From Rhizobium redzepovicii (GTDB taxonomy: Bacteria > Pseudomonadota > Alphaproteobacteria > Rhizobiales > Rhizobiaceae): DNA of 64,000 nt. Where the stretch lies: the NCBI RefSeq assembly GCF_019793435.1, contig NZ_JAILYH010000010.1:124001-188000 (forward strand), read 5' to 3'. Positions 44,374-54,077 of this stretch are shown here, in pieces; position 1 is the first letter of the stretch, and every line of letters begins with the position of its first letter. The notes below the pieces were generated by a model that was not told where the DNA came from, ran no database searches, and saw only the letters and a list, made by a program, of their open reading frames with translations. Both the position numbers and the translations under genes were made by a program.

Positions 44374-45435
44374 ATGACAAAAACCGCGCTGATTACTGGG
44401 GTGACTGGTCAGGATGGTGCCTATCTGGCCGAATTGCTTCTGAGCAAGGGCTATACGGTGCATGGTATCAAGCGCCGGTCATCGTCTTTCAATACCGGCC
44501 GTATCGAGCATATTTACCAGGATCCACACGAGGCGCATCCACGCTTCATTCTGCACTATGGCGATATGATCGACTCGACCAACCTCCTGCGGATCGTGCA
44601 GCAGACGCAGCCCGATGAAATCTACAATCTTGCCGCCCAGAGCCATGTCGGCGTCAGCTTCGAAACGCCTGAATATACGGCGGATGCCGATGGTATCGGG
44701 ACGTTGAGGCTGCTCGAGGCGATCCGTATCCTGCGGCTCGAGGAAAAGACCCGGTTCTACCAGGCATCGACCTCGGAACTCTACGGTCTTGTGCAGGAAG
44801 TGCCGCAGAGCGAGAAGACGCCGTTTTACCCGCGTTCTCCCTATGCCGCAGCCAAGCTCTATGCCTACTGGATCGTGGTGAATTATCGCGAAGCCTATGG
44901 CATGCATGCGTCGAACGGCATTCTTTTCAATCACGAAAGCCCGCTTCGCGGCGAGACCTTCGTCACGCGCAAGATCACGATGGCCGTAGCCGCCATCCAT
45001 CTCGGCCTTCAGGATAAGCTCTTCCTCGGCAATCTTGACGCCAAGCGCGACTGGGGTCATGCACGTGAGTATGTTGAAGGCATGTGGCGCATGCTGCAGC
45101 AGGACAAGCCGGATGACTATGTCTTGGCGACAGGCGAGACAACGAGTGTCCGCCAGTTTGTCGAATGGGCGTTTGCAGACGTCGGTATTGCTTTGGAATG
45201 GAAGGGTTCCGGCGTAGACGAAAAGGGTTATGATTCCGCGTCCGGTGCGTGCCTCGTGGAAGTCGATCCTCGGTATTTCCGCCCGACGGAAGTCGATCTT
45301 CTGCTGGGTGACCCGACCAAGGCGCGCCAGAAGCTGGGCTGGCAGCACAAGACCCCGGTTCGCGAACTCGCCGCCGAAATGGTGCGCGAGGATGTCAAGC
45401 ACTGGAAGGCGCAAAACAGCCGGAAAGAGATCTAA
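44374..45435 (+). CDS. gmd: GDP-mannose 4,6-dehydratase
   Basis: Gmd converts GDP-D-mannose to GDP-4-keto-6-deoxymannose, the precursor of GDP-fucose. The 353-residue protein has [20 protein letters not shown], the [18 protein letters not shown] signature, STSELYG and [11 protein letters not shown] with the catalytic Tyr-Lys. It is followed at once by fcl. Confidence 0.95.
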   Translation: MTKTALITGVTGQDGAYLAELLLSKGYTVHGIKRRSSSFNTGRIEHIYQDPHEAHPRFILHYGDMIDSTNLLRIVQQTQPDEIYNLAAQSHVGVSFETPEYTADADGIGTLRLLEAIRILRLEEKTRFYQASTSELYGLVQEVPQSEKTPFYPRSPYAAAKLYAYWIVVNYREAYGMHASNGILFNHESPLRGETFVTRKITMAVAAIHLGLQDKLFLGNLDAKRDWGHAREYVEGMWRMLQQDKPDDYVLATGETTSVRQFVEWAFADVGIALEWKGSGVDEKGYDSASGACLVEVDPRYFRPTEVDLLLGDPTKARQKLGWQHKTPVRELAAEMVREDVKHWKAQNSRKEI

Positions 45436-46386
45436 GTGTACGACTTGTCCAACAAGAAGATTTGGGTTGCTGGTCATCGCGGTATGGTCGGCAGTGCTCT
45501 TGTGCGCAGGCTTCAATCCGAAGATTGCAGCATCATCACGGCCACGCGCCGTGAGGTCGATTTGAAGCGGCAGGACGAGGTCGAGAAATTTGTTGAAGCA
45601 AACCGACCCGACGCGATCATTCTCGCCGCTGCCAAGGTTGGCGGTATCCTCGCCAATGACAGTTATCCGGCAGAATTCATCTATGACAATCTGATTATCG
45701 AAGCGAACATCTTCGAAGCCGCCCACCAGGGGGGAGTGGACCGGCTGCTGTTCCTGGGTTCAAGCTGCATTTATCCGAAGCTCGCTCCACAGCCGATTCC
45801 CGAAGAGGCTCTCTTGACCGGTGCACTCGAGCCGACCAACGAATGGTACGCGATCGCCAAGATCGCCGGTATTAAGCTCGCGGAAGCCTATCGTAAGCAA
45901 TACGGCCGCGATTATATTTCGGCCATGCCGACCAATCTTTATGGCCCGGGCGACAATTTCGACCTGACATCCAGCCATGTGCTGCCGGCGCTTATCCGCA
46001 AGGCGCACGCTGCGAAACTTCGCAAAGACCCGCATATGGTGGTGTGGGGCACCGGAACCCCGCGCCGCGAATTTCTGCACGTCGATGACTGCGCCGACGC
46101 GCTGGTGTTTCTTCTCAAGACATATTCGGGCTCGCAGCACGTCAACGTCGGCTCGGGGACGGATCTCGAAATTATCGAATTGACGCGGTTGGTCTGCCGC
46201 GTTGTCGGTTATGAGGGTGAGATCATTCATGATCTTTCCAAGCCCGATGGTACGCCGCGAAAGCTGATGAGCAATCAGAAGCTGCAGGACATGGGCTGGA
46301 AGCCGCGCATCTCGCTTGAGGATGGCATCCGAGCCACTTATGCTTGGTTCCTGGAGTTCGAGAATACGTCCGACCCAGCGGTCTGA
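45436..46386 (+). CDS. fcl: GDP-L-fucose synthase
   Basis: Fcl epimerises and reduces GDP-4-keto-6-deoxymannose to GDP-L-fucose with NADPH. The 316-residue protein has VAGHRGMVGSALVRRLQ, LGSSCIYPKLAPQPI with the catalytic Ser/Cys, and WYAIAKIAGIKL with the Tyr-Lys pair. The GTG start directly follows the gmd stop with no spacer. Fucose is a known component of R. leguminosarum and R. etli O-antigens. Confidence 0.95.
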   Translation: MYDLSNKKIWVAGHRGMVGSALVRRLQSEDCSIITATRREVDLKRQDEVEKFVEANRPDAIILAAAKVGGILANDSYPAEFIYDNLIIEANIFEAAHQGGVDRLLFLGSSCIYPKLAPQPIPEEALLTGALEPTNEWYAIAKIAGIKLAEAYRKQYGRDYISAMPTNLYGPGDNFDLTSSHVLPALIRKAHAAKLRKDPHMVVWGTGTPRREFLHVDDCADALVFLLKTYSGSQHVNVGSGTDLEIIELTRLVCRVVGYEGEIIHDLSKPDGTPRKLMSNQKLQDMGWKPRISLEDGIRATYAWFLEFENTSDPAV

Positions 46387-46418
46387 TATCAGGCAAACCA
46401 GCATTTATCCCCGCTCTT

Positions 46419-46439
46419 TGCGACACAGACGGTGTCGCA
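46419..46439 (+). terminator. Possible hairpin after fcl
   Basis: TGCGACAC and GTGTCGCA pair over 8 bases around a 5-base loop, 32 bases after the fcl stop. It has no U-run, so termination is uncertain. The rest of 46440-46613 shows nothing else. Confidence 0.35.
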
Positions 46440-46613
46440 GGGCTGGTGCCTGGGCAACATGCCAGTGATAAGATCGCCGCTATGCCGTCTGGGTGATCAG
46501 CCCGTTGACGGAAGCACCTTTCCTGTCAATTTCCCGAGCCGTTCGAACACGGCAACCCGCTCGGGAAATCGTCGCCGCCTGGATTCAACAAATGTTTGAT
46601 CAGTGAAATTGTT

Positions 46614-46687
46614 TGGCTGGGGAACCTGGACTCGAACCAAGATTAACGGAGTCAGAGTCCGTCGTTCTACCATTGAACTATTCCCCA
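46614..46687 (-). tRNA. tRNA-Gln (CTG)
   Basis: Read on the minus strand, acceptor TGGGGAA pairs with TTCCCCA. The D arm is TAGTTCAATGGTAGAAC, the anticodon stem ACGGA/TCCGT surrounds CTCTGAC (anticodon CTG), and the T arm is TGGTTCGAGTCCA. The discriminator is G and CCA is encoded. The U1-A72 pair and G73 suit glutaminyl-tRNA. Confidence 0.93.
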
Positions 46688-46931
46688 GCAGTCGCCGCCG
46701 AAGCATGGCTTGGCTGCTGTGCGGCGCTTATAACCAAAAGCGGGCGGATTGCAAATACCCGTTTTGAAAAAATTCGGTGCTGCCGCGAAGCGGTGAAACG
46801 ATCCCCAAATCCCGCTCACAAAAAAGAATTTGGTGATTTTGGCGGGCGCTGATATTCTTGCCGCAACGCAAAAATCGAACGAGCGCCTGCTGCATACCTC
46901 AGGGAGTTGCGCGGCGCGGTGGAAAAACAAC

Positions 46932-48494
46932 GTGGAAGACCCCGAAGGCGGCGCAAAGCCGCAATTTGACGGGGCGTCGGCGGCAGGGCGCAAGGACGGA
47001 AAGAAGTCCAGGCGCCGCAAGGGCAAGCGTGGCGGGCAATCCCGCAACGCGGCTCATCCCGCTTCGCATGAGCTTTCCGGCAATGCCGGGCAGTCTGCGC
47101 GCCCGATGGAAGATGCGGCCGGAAGTCCGGCCCGCAAGCGAAAGCGTCGCCGCCGTCGCGGCCAAGGCGCTGCGCAGGACGGTTCATCTCATCCTCAAGC
47201 GATGGAACAGGCGAGAGCGGCAAGCAATGCTGCCCGGGCCGAAGGCGAGCAGACGCCGAGCCGGCGTAACCGCCGCAAACATCGCGGCAAGCGCGGTCTT
47301 CAGGGCCGGCCGCTGACGGCGGCAAAACCTTCCCCGCCGCAGCAGGAGAGCCGCGCCGAAGAGACGGTGCAGCGCGCCGAATCGCGCGAGGCGCAGAACA
47401 GCGCAAATGCCGGCCGCAGGGGGCGCCAGGATGGTCATAGCAATTCCGGTTATCCAGGGGATCGCCAGGCCGGCGAACATGCGTGGCCGGACGAACTCTA
47501 CGCGGCTCTCGATCTCGGCACCAACAATTGCCGTCTCCTGATCGCCCAGCCGACCCGCCCGGGGCAATTCCGGGTGGTCGACGCCTTCTCCCGCATCGTG
47601 CGCCTTGGCGAAGGCCTGGCGGCCAGCGGCCGTCTGTCCGACGAGGCGATGGAAAGGGCGATCGAAGCGCTGAGGATCTGCGCCTCCAAGCTCAGAAACC
47701 GGGAGATCCGCCGCATGCGGTTGATCGCCACCGAAGCCTGCCGCCAGGCGGTCAATGGTGAGGAATTCCTCGCCCGGGTCGTTGCCGAAACCGGCCTGGC
47801 GCTCGAGATCATCGATCGAGAGACCGAAGCGCGGCTCGCCGTCTCCGGCTGCTCCTCGCTGGTCGGGCGTGAAACCCGCTCCGTCGTGCTCTTCGATATT
47901 GGCGGCGGCTCGTCGGAGATCGCCGTCATTCGCATCGGCGACAATCGCTACAGCCGGCTGGCCAATCACATCACCCACTGGACATCGCTGCCGGTCGGCG
48001 TCGTGACGCTGTCGGAGCGTCATGGCGGGCGCGACGTCACGCCGGAAGCTTTCGAAGGCATGGTGCGCGAAGTTGGCGGCATGCTCGAAGGCTTCGATTG
48101 CCCGGAGATCGAGGTCGCCCAGACCGGCGATTTCCATCTGATCGGCACATCGGGCACGGTGACGACGCTTGCCGGCGTCCATCTCGACCTGCCGCGTTAT
48201 GACCGGCGCAAGGTCGACGGCATTTGGCTGTCCGACGACGAGGTCTCCGCTATGCAGGCAAAGCTGCTCTCCTGGAATTTCGAAAGCCGTGCCGCCAATC
48301 CCTGCATCGGGCCGGATCGGGCCGATCTGGTACTCGCCGGCTGCGCCATCCTCGAGGCGATCCGCCGCCGCTGGCCGAGCCCGCGCATGCGGGTCGCCGA
48401 TCGCGGCTTGAGGGAAGGCCTGCTCACCGACATGATGGCCGATGACGGCGTGTGGCGACGCAACCGCAACCGCCGCGGCCAGCGTGCTAGATAA
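46932..48494 (+). CDS. Ppx/GppA-family exopolyphosphatase with basic N-terminal extension
   Basis: The catalytic domain starts near residue 188 (YAALDLGTNNCRLLIAQ, then the sugar-kinase/actin-like phosphate loops, VLFDIGGGSSEIAVI and LIGTSGTVTTLAGVHL). It hydrolyses polyphosphate or pppGpp. Before it is an extension of about 185 residues, very basic and disordered, with clusters such as KKSRRRKGKRG, RKRKRRRRRGQG and RRNRRKHRGKRG. Such clusters could bind polyphosphate or RNA. The start is uncertain: GTG 46932 gives 520 residues, and upstream in-frame starts exist back to 46830. rlmE follows 9 bases downstream. Confidence 0.85.
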   Translation: MEDPEGGAKPQFDGASAAGRKDGKKSRRRKGKRGGQSRNAAHPASHELSGNAGQSARPMEDAAGSPARKRKRRRRRGQGAAQDGSSHPQAMEQARAASNAARAEGEQTPSRRNRRKHRGKRGLQGRPLTAAKPSPPQQESRAEETVQRAESREAQNSANAGRRGRQDGHSNSGYPGDRQAGEHAWPDELYAALDLGTNNCRLLIAQPTRPGQFRVVDAFSRIVRLGEGLAASGRLSDEAMERAIEALRICASKLRNREIRRMRLIATEACRQAVNGEEFLARVVAETGLALEIIDRETEARLAVSGCSSLVGRETRSVVLFDIGGGSSEIAVIRIGDNRYSRLANHITHWTSLPVGVVTLSERHGGRDVTPEAFEGMVREVGGMLEGFDCPEIEVAQTGDFHLIGTSGTVTTLAGVHLDLPRYDRRKVDGIWLSDDEVSAMQAKLLSWNFESRAANPCIGPDRADLVLAGCAILEAIRRRWPSPRMRVADRGLREGLLTDMMADDGVWRRNRNRRGQRAR

Positions 48495-48503
48495 GGAGAA
48501 CGC

Positions 48504-49223
48504 ATGACCAAGGCACCGATCGCGGGAAACCGCACCGGCCGCAAGCTCGGCCAGCGCGTCAAGAACAAGAAGATGAAGGCATCCTCCCGCCAATGGCTGC
48601 AGCGCCACATCAACGATCCCTATGTGCAGCGCGCCCAGCTGGAGGGCTATCGCGCCCGCGCCGCCTTCAAGCTCTTGGAGATCGACGAGAAGCACCATAT
48701 CCTGCGCGGCGCCAAGCGCATCATCGATCTGGGTGCGGCACCCGGCAGCTGGTCGCAGATCGCCGCCAAGGTCACCGGCTCGACGGACGAGGATATCCGT
48801 GTGGCCGCGATCGATTTTCTCGAAATGGCACAGCTGCCCGGCGTCAAGATCCTGCAGCTCGATTTCCTCGATCCCACTGCGCCGGAAAAGCTGCTGGAAG
48901 CCGTCGGCGGCACGCCCGATCTCGTCATCTCCGACATGGCAGCACCGACCACCGGCCACCACCGCACCGACCATTTGCGCACCATGCATCTCTGCGAAGT
49001 CGCGGCGCAATTTGCCGTCGAGGTATTGGGGGAGGGCGGACATTTCCTCACCAAGACCTTCCAGGGCGGTACCGAGCGTGAGCTGCTCGCTATGCTGAAG
49101 CAGAACTTCCGCCAGGTCGTTCATGTCAAGCCGAATGCCTCACGCGCCGAATCGGTCGAGATGTTTTTGCTGGCCAAGGGCTTCAAGGGGCGCAAGGTCG
49201 AAGGCGACGCTGAGAAAGCTTGA
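48504..49223 (+). CDS. rlmE: 23S rRNA 2'-O-ribose U2552 methyltransferase
   Basis: RlmE (FtsJ/RrmJ) methylates 23S rRNA U2552 late in 50S assembly. The 239-residue protein has a basic N-terminal tail, the SAM motif [18 protein letters not shown] near residue 72 and [15 protein letters not shown] near 142. The catalytic K-D-K-E residues appear in order (Lys in [12 protein letters not shown], Asp in SDM, Lys in LTKTFQG, Glu in SRAESVEM). A TAAGGAG site lies before the ATG. It is probably co-transcribed with the ppx gene, as in other rhizobia. Confidence 0.95.
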   Translation: MTKAPIAGNRTGRKLGQRVKNKKMKASSRQWLQRHINDPYVQRAQLEGYRARAAFKLLEIDEKHHILRGAKRIIDLGAAPGSWSQIAAKVTGSTDEDIRVAAIDFLEMAQLPGVKILQLDFLDPTAPEKLLEAVGGTPDLVISDMAAPTTGHHRTDHLRTMHLCEVAAQFAVEVLGEGGHFLTKTFQGGTERELLAMLKQNFRQVVHVKPNASRAESVEMFLLAKGFKGRKVEGDAEKA

Positions 49224-49278
49224 TCTTCAGCCGGTCCGGACCGATGATGACGGTCTCAAGAGTTGAACTGCTGATCCC

Positions 49279-49662
49279 ATGCTTCTGTACATCACGCTCG
49301 GAACCAACGACCTTTATCGCGCAGGACAGTTTTATGATGCCGTGCTGCCGCTGCTCGGCTATCGCCGCCAGCACTATTCGGAAGAGGAAATCGGCTATTC
49401 CGCCGACAGCGATACGCGCTGCCGCTTCTGGGTGGTGACGCCCTTCAATCGCCGCCGGGCGACATCAGGCAACGGCGCCATGGTCGCGCTCGCGGCGGAA
49501 ACCCGGGCGTCCGTCGATGCTTTCCATGCGGCTGCGATTGCGGCAGGCGGCGTCGATGAAGGCGGGCCGGGCCTTCGCCCCTACCACGCCCATTTCTATG
49601 CCGCTTATGTGCGCGATCTCGACGGCAACAAGCTCTCTGCCGTTTGCGAAAATCCGGAATAA
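49279..49662 (+). CDS. VOC-family (glyoxalase-like) protein
   Basis: The 127-residue protein has two beta-alpha-beta-beta-beta modules. YITLGTNDLYRAGQFYDAVL starts the first, and YHAHFYAAYVRDLDGNKLSA ends the second with the typical DPDGN-like turn. It belongs to the glyoxalase/bleomycin-resistance superfamily. Which metal ligands exist is unclear, and substrate is unknown. No strong ribosome site is seen. Confidence 0.8.
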   Translation: MLLYITLGTNDLYRAGQFYDAVLPLLGYRRQHYSEEEIGYSADSDTRCRFWVVTPFNRRRATSGNGAMVALAAETRASVDAFHAAAIAAGGVDEGGPGLRPYHAHFYAAYVRDLDGNKLSAVCENPE

Positions 49663-49663
49663 T

Positions 49664-49716
49664 ACGACAGCGCCGCGTGTCCTTTTGAGGCGCAAGGGAC
49701 GTTGTAGCACCTTGAA
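49664..49716. repeat. Rhizobial palindromic repeat, copy 2
   Basis: ACAGCGCCGCGTGTCC is followed by CTTTTGAGGCGCAAGGGAC and GTTGTAGCACCTTGAA, giving an imperfect hairpin closed by CGACAGCG and CGTTGTAG-like ends. The first part is shared with 2396-2410. It fills the gap between the convergent VOC and MFS genes, where it could act as a bidirectional terminator. Confidence 0.5.
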
Positions 49717-49717
49717 C

Positions 49718-51139
49718 CTATTTGACCGGCTGCTCGGCTTCAACAGTCGATACTGTCACCACCTTGGAGCGGTGGCCGGAAACCAGTGCGCCGGCATTGC
49801 GGTCCATTCTGACGAAGGGAATGGTGGCGATGACGGTCAATCCGGCGATGATATAGAAGGCAAGGTGGAAATCGGCGACCTGCAACGCTTCTCCCCTGAT
49901 ATAGATCGAGCTTTCCAGGATCGCGGCGGCAACCGCGACACCGAGTGCCAGGCTGACCTGCTGCATCACCGAACTCATCGATGTCGCCTGGCTGGCTTCG
50001 GCATCGTCGATATCGGCGAAGGCAAGCGCATTCACGCCGGTGAACATGAAGGAGCGCGAGAAGCCGCCGATGAGCAGCACGCCGATGATGACCAGATGCG
50101 GCGTTGCCGGCGTGAACAGGCCGGTGACGATGGTCACGAGGGTCGTCACCATCGCGGCGCAAAGCAGCGTCGTGCGGAAGCCGGCAGCGGCGAAGACGCG
50201 CTTTGCCATGAACTTGGTGGTGATCGCCCCGATAGCGCCGGCAAAGGTGATCAGGCCGGATTGGAATGGCGTCAGCCCGAAGCCCAGCTGCAGCATCAGC
50301 GGCGTCAGGAAGGGCATGGCGCCGACGCAGATGCGAAAGAGCGTGCCGCCGAGGGTCGAGGCCCGGAAGGTCGGGTTCTTGAACAGGTCGAGGTTGAGAA
50401 TCGGCGCCGGGTGGCGTCTGGCATGGCTAATATAGAGGAAGCCGCAGATGAGGCCGATCGCGGTGGCGGTGACGCCGATGATCGGCGGCAGGGCCGGCAG
50501 GCTCACCACCGACAGGCCGAAGACGACGCCCGCGGCCGAAAGCGAGGTGAGCATGAAACCGGTGAAATCAAGCTTCGGCGGCGCCGTCGCCTCGACCTCC
50601 GGCAGGAAGATCGTCGCCAGCCAGATGCCGATGATGCCGACCGGCACGTTGATCAGGAAGATCCAGTGCCAGCTGAAATAGGTGGTGATAAAGCCGCCGA
50701 GCGGCGGACCGGTGAGCGGGCCGACCAGCGCCGGGATGGTGAGCAGCGCCATGGCCGAGACCAGATCACTGCGCTTCGTCGTGCGCACCAGCACCAGACG
50801 GCCGACCGGCGTCATCATCGCTCCGCCCATGCCCTGTAGGAAGCGGGCGAACACGAATTCGACGAGGTTGGACGAGATGGCGCAGAAGATCGAGCCGATG
50901 ACGAAGACCGAGATGGCAAGGCGGAAGATCTTCTTGGCGCCGAACCTGTCGGCCATCCAGCCGCTGACCGGGATGAACACCGCCAGCGCCACCATATAGG
51001 AGGTCAGCGCCAGTTTCAGCGTGATCGGCCCGACATTGAGATCCGCTGCGATCGCCGGCAGCGCGGTTGCTATGACGGTGGAGTCCATCTGCTCCATGAA
51101 AAGAGCGACGGCGAGGATCAGCGGCACGATGCGGTTCAT
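49718..51139 (-). CDS. MFS drug-type exporter, DHA2 (EmrB/QacA) family
   Basis: This inner-membrane proton antiporter of 473 residues has 13-14 predicted helices. The N-terminal motif MEQMDSTVIATALPAIAADL is the DHA2 antiporter motif (DSTVV/I-ALP), and the loop 2-3 motif is GWMADRFGAKKIF. Its substrate is unknown. No cognate regulator or membrane-fusion partner is adjacent. Confidence 0.9.
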   Translation of the reverse strand: MNRIVPLILAVALFMEQMDSTVIATALPAIAADLNVGPITLKLALTSYMVALAVFIPVSGWMADRFGAKKIFRLAISVFVIGSIFCAISSNLVEFVFARFLQGMGGAMMTPVGRLVLVRTTKRSDLVSAMALLTIPALVGPLTGPPLGGFITTYFSWHWIFLINVPVGIIGIWLATIFLPEVEATAPPKLDFTGFMLTSLSAAGVVFGLSVVSLPALPPIIGVTATAIGLICGFLYISHARRHPAPILNLDLFKNPTFRASTLGGTLFRICVGAMPFLTPLMLQLGFGLTPFQSGLITFAGAIGAITTKFMAKRVFAAAGFRTTLLCAAMVTTLVTIVTGLFTPATPHLVIIGVLLIGGFSRSFMFTGVNALAFADIDDAEASQATSMSSVMQQVSLALGVAVAAAILESSIYIRGEALQVADFHLAFYIIAGLTVIATIPFVRMDRNAGALVSGHRSKVVTVSTVEAEQPVK

Positions 51140-51388
51140 AGTCGGGAGGCCTTGGTGGGCTGCAGATGGGAGCTGGGAAGGCCCGTGCTGTTTAGTCCCA
51201 CATCAGGAGCCTGCCAATCCCCCAATCCGCCTCGGCGACACGTTTGCTTCACGTCTGCGTGAAACGGCTTGTCCGACAACGTCGCGTGTCAAGATTGAGA
51301 TATGTCTTTTCCGTCGGCAGAAGAAATCCGGCTGGAATCGACATCGGGGGCCGTGCGGCGATGCAGCACGTCATGGAAGGATGGACAT

Positions 51389-52381
51389 ATGGCAATTTCG
51401 TCGGGAATAAAGCGGCGCACCCTTTTTGCGGCAGGCCTCGGCCTGCTCGTGGCGCCGGTCATTTTGAGAGAGAAGGCCGAAGCGGCCGCGACTGGAGAAA
51501 GCAATAAAATGAATTTGACGCCTTTGCCCGAGATCAATCAATTCAAGCTTGGTTCCTATAAGTTCACCGTCGTCCGTGATGGCATCAATGTCTCCGAAAA
51601 GCCTTATGAAACCTTCGGGACCAATCAGGCCCCCGAAATAGTTCAGGCGCTGCTGACGGCAAACTTCCTGCCGGCCGACAAATTCGTGAACGGCTATACG
51701 CCGGCGCTCATCGATACCGGTTCGGATGTCATCCTCATCGATACCGGCTTTGGCGAAAGCGGCCGCGCACGGGGCGCCGGCCAGCTTACCAAGGGGCTGA
51801 AGGCCGCAGGCTATTCGACCGACGACGTCACCCTGGTGGCGCTCACCCATCTGCACGGCGATCATATCGGCGGCCTGATGGAAAACGGCGCGGCGGCCTT
51901 CAAAAACGCCCGCTATGTCGTCGGCCAGGCCGAATATGATTTCTGGTCGAACAAGGCACGCGAGGGAACGCCGGCCGAAGGCGGCCACAAGGCGGTGCTT
52001 GCCAATGTTGCGCCGCTTGCCGAAAAGACCACCTTCATCAAGGACGGTGACAGTGTCGCGCCCGGCATGACGGCAATGCTGGCGGCCGGCCACTCGCCGG
52101 GGCATATGGTCTTCCACGTCGAATCCGAGGGCAAGCGCCTCGTTCTCACCGGCGATACCGCCAATCACTATATCCTGTCGCTGCTGCGACCGGATTGGGA
52201 AGTGCGCTTCGACATGGACAAGGCGCAGGCAGCGGCCACCCGCCGCAAGGTCTTCGACATGATCGCGAGCGAGAAGATCGCCTTCCTCGGCTATCACATG
52301 CCGTTCCCGGCGGTCGGTTTTGCCGAGAAGCAGGATGGCGGCTATCGCTTCGTGCCGAAGACCTATCAGTTCGACATCTGA
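51389..52381 (+). CDS. Tat-exported metallo-beta-lactamase-fold hydrolase
   Basis: The 330-residue protein begins with a twin-arginine signal (IKRRTLFAAGLGLLVAP, cleavage near AEA, residue 32). The mature enzyme has the zinc motif LTHLHGDHIGGL (HxHxDH), a second His in AAGHSPGHMVF and the Asp in LTGDTAN. It is like AHL lactonase/AttM-type or alkyl-sulfatase-type enzymes of the periplasm. The ATG at 51389 has GGAAGGA upstream; the in-frame ATG at 51302 is less likely. Substrate unknown. Confidence 0.85.
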   Translation: MAISSGIKRRTLFAAGLGLLVAPVILREKAEAAATGESNKMNLTPLPEINQFKLGSYKFTVVRDGINVSEKPYETFGTNQAPEIVQALLTANFLPADKFVNGYTPALIDTGSDVILIDTGFGESGRARGAGQLTKGLKAAGYSTDDVTLVALTHLHGDHIGGLMENGAAAFKNARYVVGQAEYDFWSNKAREGTPAEGGHKAVLANVAPLAEKTTFIKDGDSVAPGMTAMLAAGHSPGHMVFHVESEGKRLVLTGDTANHYILSLLRPDWEVRFDMDKAQAAATRRKVFDMIASEKIAFLGYHMPFPAVGFAEKQDGGYRFVPKTYQFDI

Positions 52382-52436
52382 TCGAGAGCCGTTCGGGGTT
52401 TCCCGGAATTGCTCTCTGTGCATGGCACCCATGACG

Positions 52437-52463
52437 AGCCCGGCGGACACGCCGGGCTTTTTG
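52437..52463 (+). terminator. Terminator after the metallo-hydrolase
   Basis: AGCCCGGCG and CGCCGGGCT pair over 9 bases around GACA, with TTTTTGC following, 55 bases after the stop. The remaining 52464-52590 leads into guaB and contains no recognised riboswitch. Confidence 0.88.
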
Positions 52464-52590
52464 CTATTTCCTTCCTGTCATAGACGTGTTACCAGCCCTC
52501 GCCAACTTCCAAGCAATCCCATGCACACCGCCGGGGCGGACGATTCGTTTCCGGGCCAGGTTGCATTTTCTTAAATGAAGGAATTTGGCC

Positions 52591-54075
52591 ATGGCACGCA
52601 TCATTGAAACGGCAACCGGCGCGGACGCGCTTACCTTCGACGACGTGCTGCTGCAGCCCGGCCACTCCGAGGTCATGCCCGGCCAGACGAATATCGCGAC
52701 CCGCATCGCCCGGGATTTTGAACTCAACATCCCGATCCTTTCTTCAGCCATGGATACCGTCACCGAAAGCCGTCTCGCGATCGCCATGGCCCAGGCCGGC
52801 GGCCTCGGTGTCATCCACCGCAACCTGACGCCGGTCGAGCAGGCCGAAGAGGTCCGCCAGGTGAAGAAGTTCGAAAGCGGCATGGTCGTCAATCCGGTCA
52901 CCATCGGTCCGGAGGCAAAGCTTGCCGAAGCACTCGGTCTGATGAAATCACACGGCATTTCCGGTATCCCGGTCGTCGAGAAGTCGGGCCGCCTCGTCGG
53001 CATCCTGACCAACCGCGATGTGCGCTTCGCCTCCGATCCGGAGCAGAAGATCCACGAGCTGATGACCAAGGACAATCTGGTCACCGTCAAGGAGAGCGTC
53101 GATCAGCAGGAGGCCAAGCGCCTGCTGCATTCGCACCGGATCGAGAAGCTGCTGGTCGTCGATACCGAAGGCCGCTGCGTCGGCCTGATCACCGTCAAGG
53201 ATATCGAGAAGTCGCAGCTGAACCCGAACGCCTCCAAGGATGCGCAGGGCAGGCTTCGCGCCGCCGCCGCCATCAGCGTCGGCGATGACGGCTTCGAGCG
53301 CGCCGAACGGCTGATCGAGGCCGGCGTCGACCTCTTGGTCGTCGATACCGCCCATGGCCACTCGCAGCGCGTCCTCGATGCCGTCACCCGCGTCAAGAAG
53401 CTGTCCAACTCGGTGCGCATCATGGCCGGCAACGTCGCCACCTATGACGGCACCAGAGCGCTGATCGATGCGGGTGCGGATGCCGTCAAGGTCGGCATCG
53501 GCCCGGGCTCGATCTGCACGACGCGCATCGTCGCCGGCGTCGGCGTTCCCCAGCTTGCCGCCATCATGTCGGCGGTTCAGGCAGCACAGGCTCAGGACGT
53601 GCCCGTCATCGCCGATGGCGGCATCAAATTTTCCGGCGATCTTGCCAAGGCGATCGCCGCCGGCGCTTCCGCCGTCATGATCGGCTCGCTGCTGGCCGGC
53701 ACCGATGAGAGCCCGGGCGAGGTCTATCTCTACCAGGGCCGTTCCTTCAAGGCCTATCGCGGCATGGGCTCCGTCGGCGCCATGGCCCGCGGCTCGGCCG
53801 ACCGTTATTTCCAGGCTGAGGTGCGCGACACGCTGAAACTCGTGCCGGAGGGTATTGAGGGTCAGGTTCCCTACAAGGGACCGGTCTCGGCCGTCGTCCA
53901 CCAGCTCGCCGGCGGCCTCAAGGCGGCCATGGGTTATGTCGGCGGCAAGGACCTGAAGGATTTCCAGGAGCGCGCGACCTTCGTGCGCATCTCCGGCGCC
54001 GGCCTTCGCGAAAGCCACGCCCATGATGTGACGATCACCCGCGAAAGCCCGAACTATCCGGGCGCCGGTCTCTGA
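52591..54075 (+). CDS. guaB: IMP dehydrogenase
   Basis: GuaB oxidises IMP to XMP with NAD+, the committed step of GMP synthesis. The 494-residue protein has the N-terminal FDDVLLQPG, two CBS domains (about residues 95-210; [20 protein letters not shown] and then the second), the catalytic loop [20 protein letters not shown] with the active-site Cys, and the flap GSVGAM near residue 396. The ATG at 52591 follows GAAGGAA; a TTG two codons earlier is less likely. It is followed by a small membrane protein only 2 bases on. Confidence 0.96.
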   Translation: MARIIETATGADALTFDDVLLQPGHSEVMPGQTNIATRIARDFELNIPILSSAMDTVTESRLAIAMAQAGGLGVIHRNLTPVEQAEEVRQVKKFESGMVVNPVTIGPEAKLAEALGLMKSHGISGIPVVEKSGRLVGILTNRDVRFASDPEQKIHELMTKDNLVTVKESVDQQEAKRLLHSHRIEKLLVVDTEGRCVGLITVKDIEKSQLNPNASKDAQGRLRAAAAISVGDDGFERAERLIEAGVDLLVVDTAHGHSQRVLDAVTRVKKLSNSVRIMAGNVATYDGTRALIDAGADAVKVGIGPGSICTTRIVAGVGVPQLAAIMSAVQAAQAQDVPVIADGGIKFSGDLAKAIAAGASAVMIGSLLAGTDESPGEVYLYQGRSFKAYRGMGSVGAMARGSADRYFQAEVRDTLKLVPEGIEGQVPYKGPVSAVVHQLAGGLKAAMGYVGGKDLKDFQERATFVRISGAGLRESHAHDVTITRESPNYPGAGL

Positions 54076-54077
54076 TC

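Noticed and set aside
44479-45726. 415-codon open frame on the minus strand
   Set aside because: Antisense to gmd and fcl.
47184-49124. 646-codon open frame on the minus strand
   Set aside because: It lies opposite ppx and rlmE, both with clear catalytic motifs. High GC makes such antisense frames long.
49517-50839. 440-codon open frame on the plus strand
   Set aside because: Antisense to the MFS exporter, whose 13-14 helices and motifs are clear.
52464-52590. Purine riboswitch ahead of guaB
   Set aside because: No conserved three-way junction or loop-loop sequences can be seen; the leader is too short after the upstream terminator.
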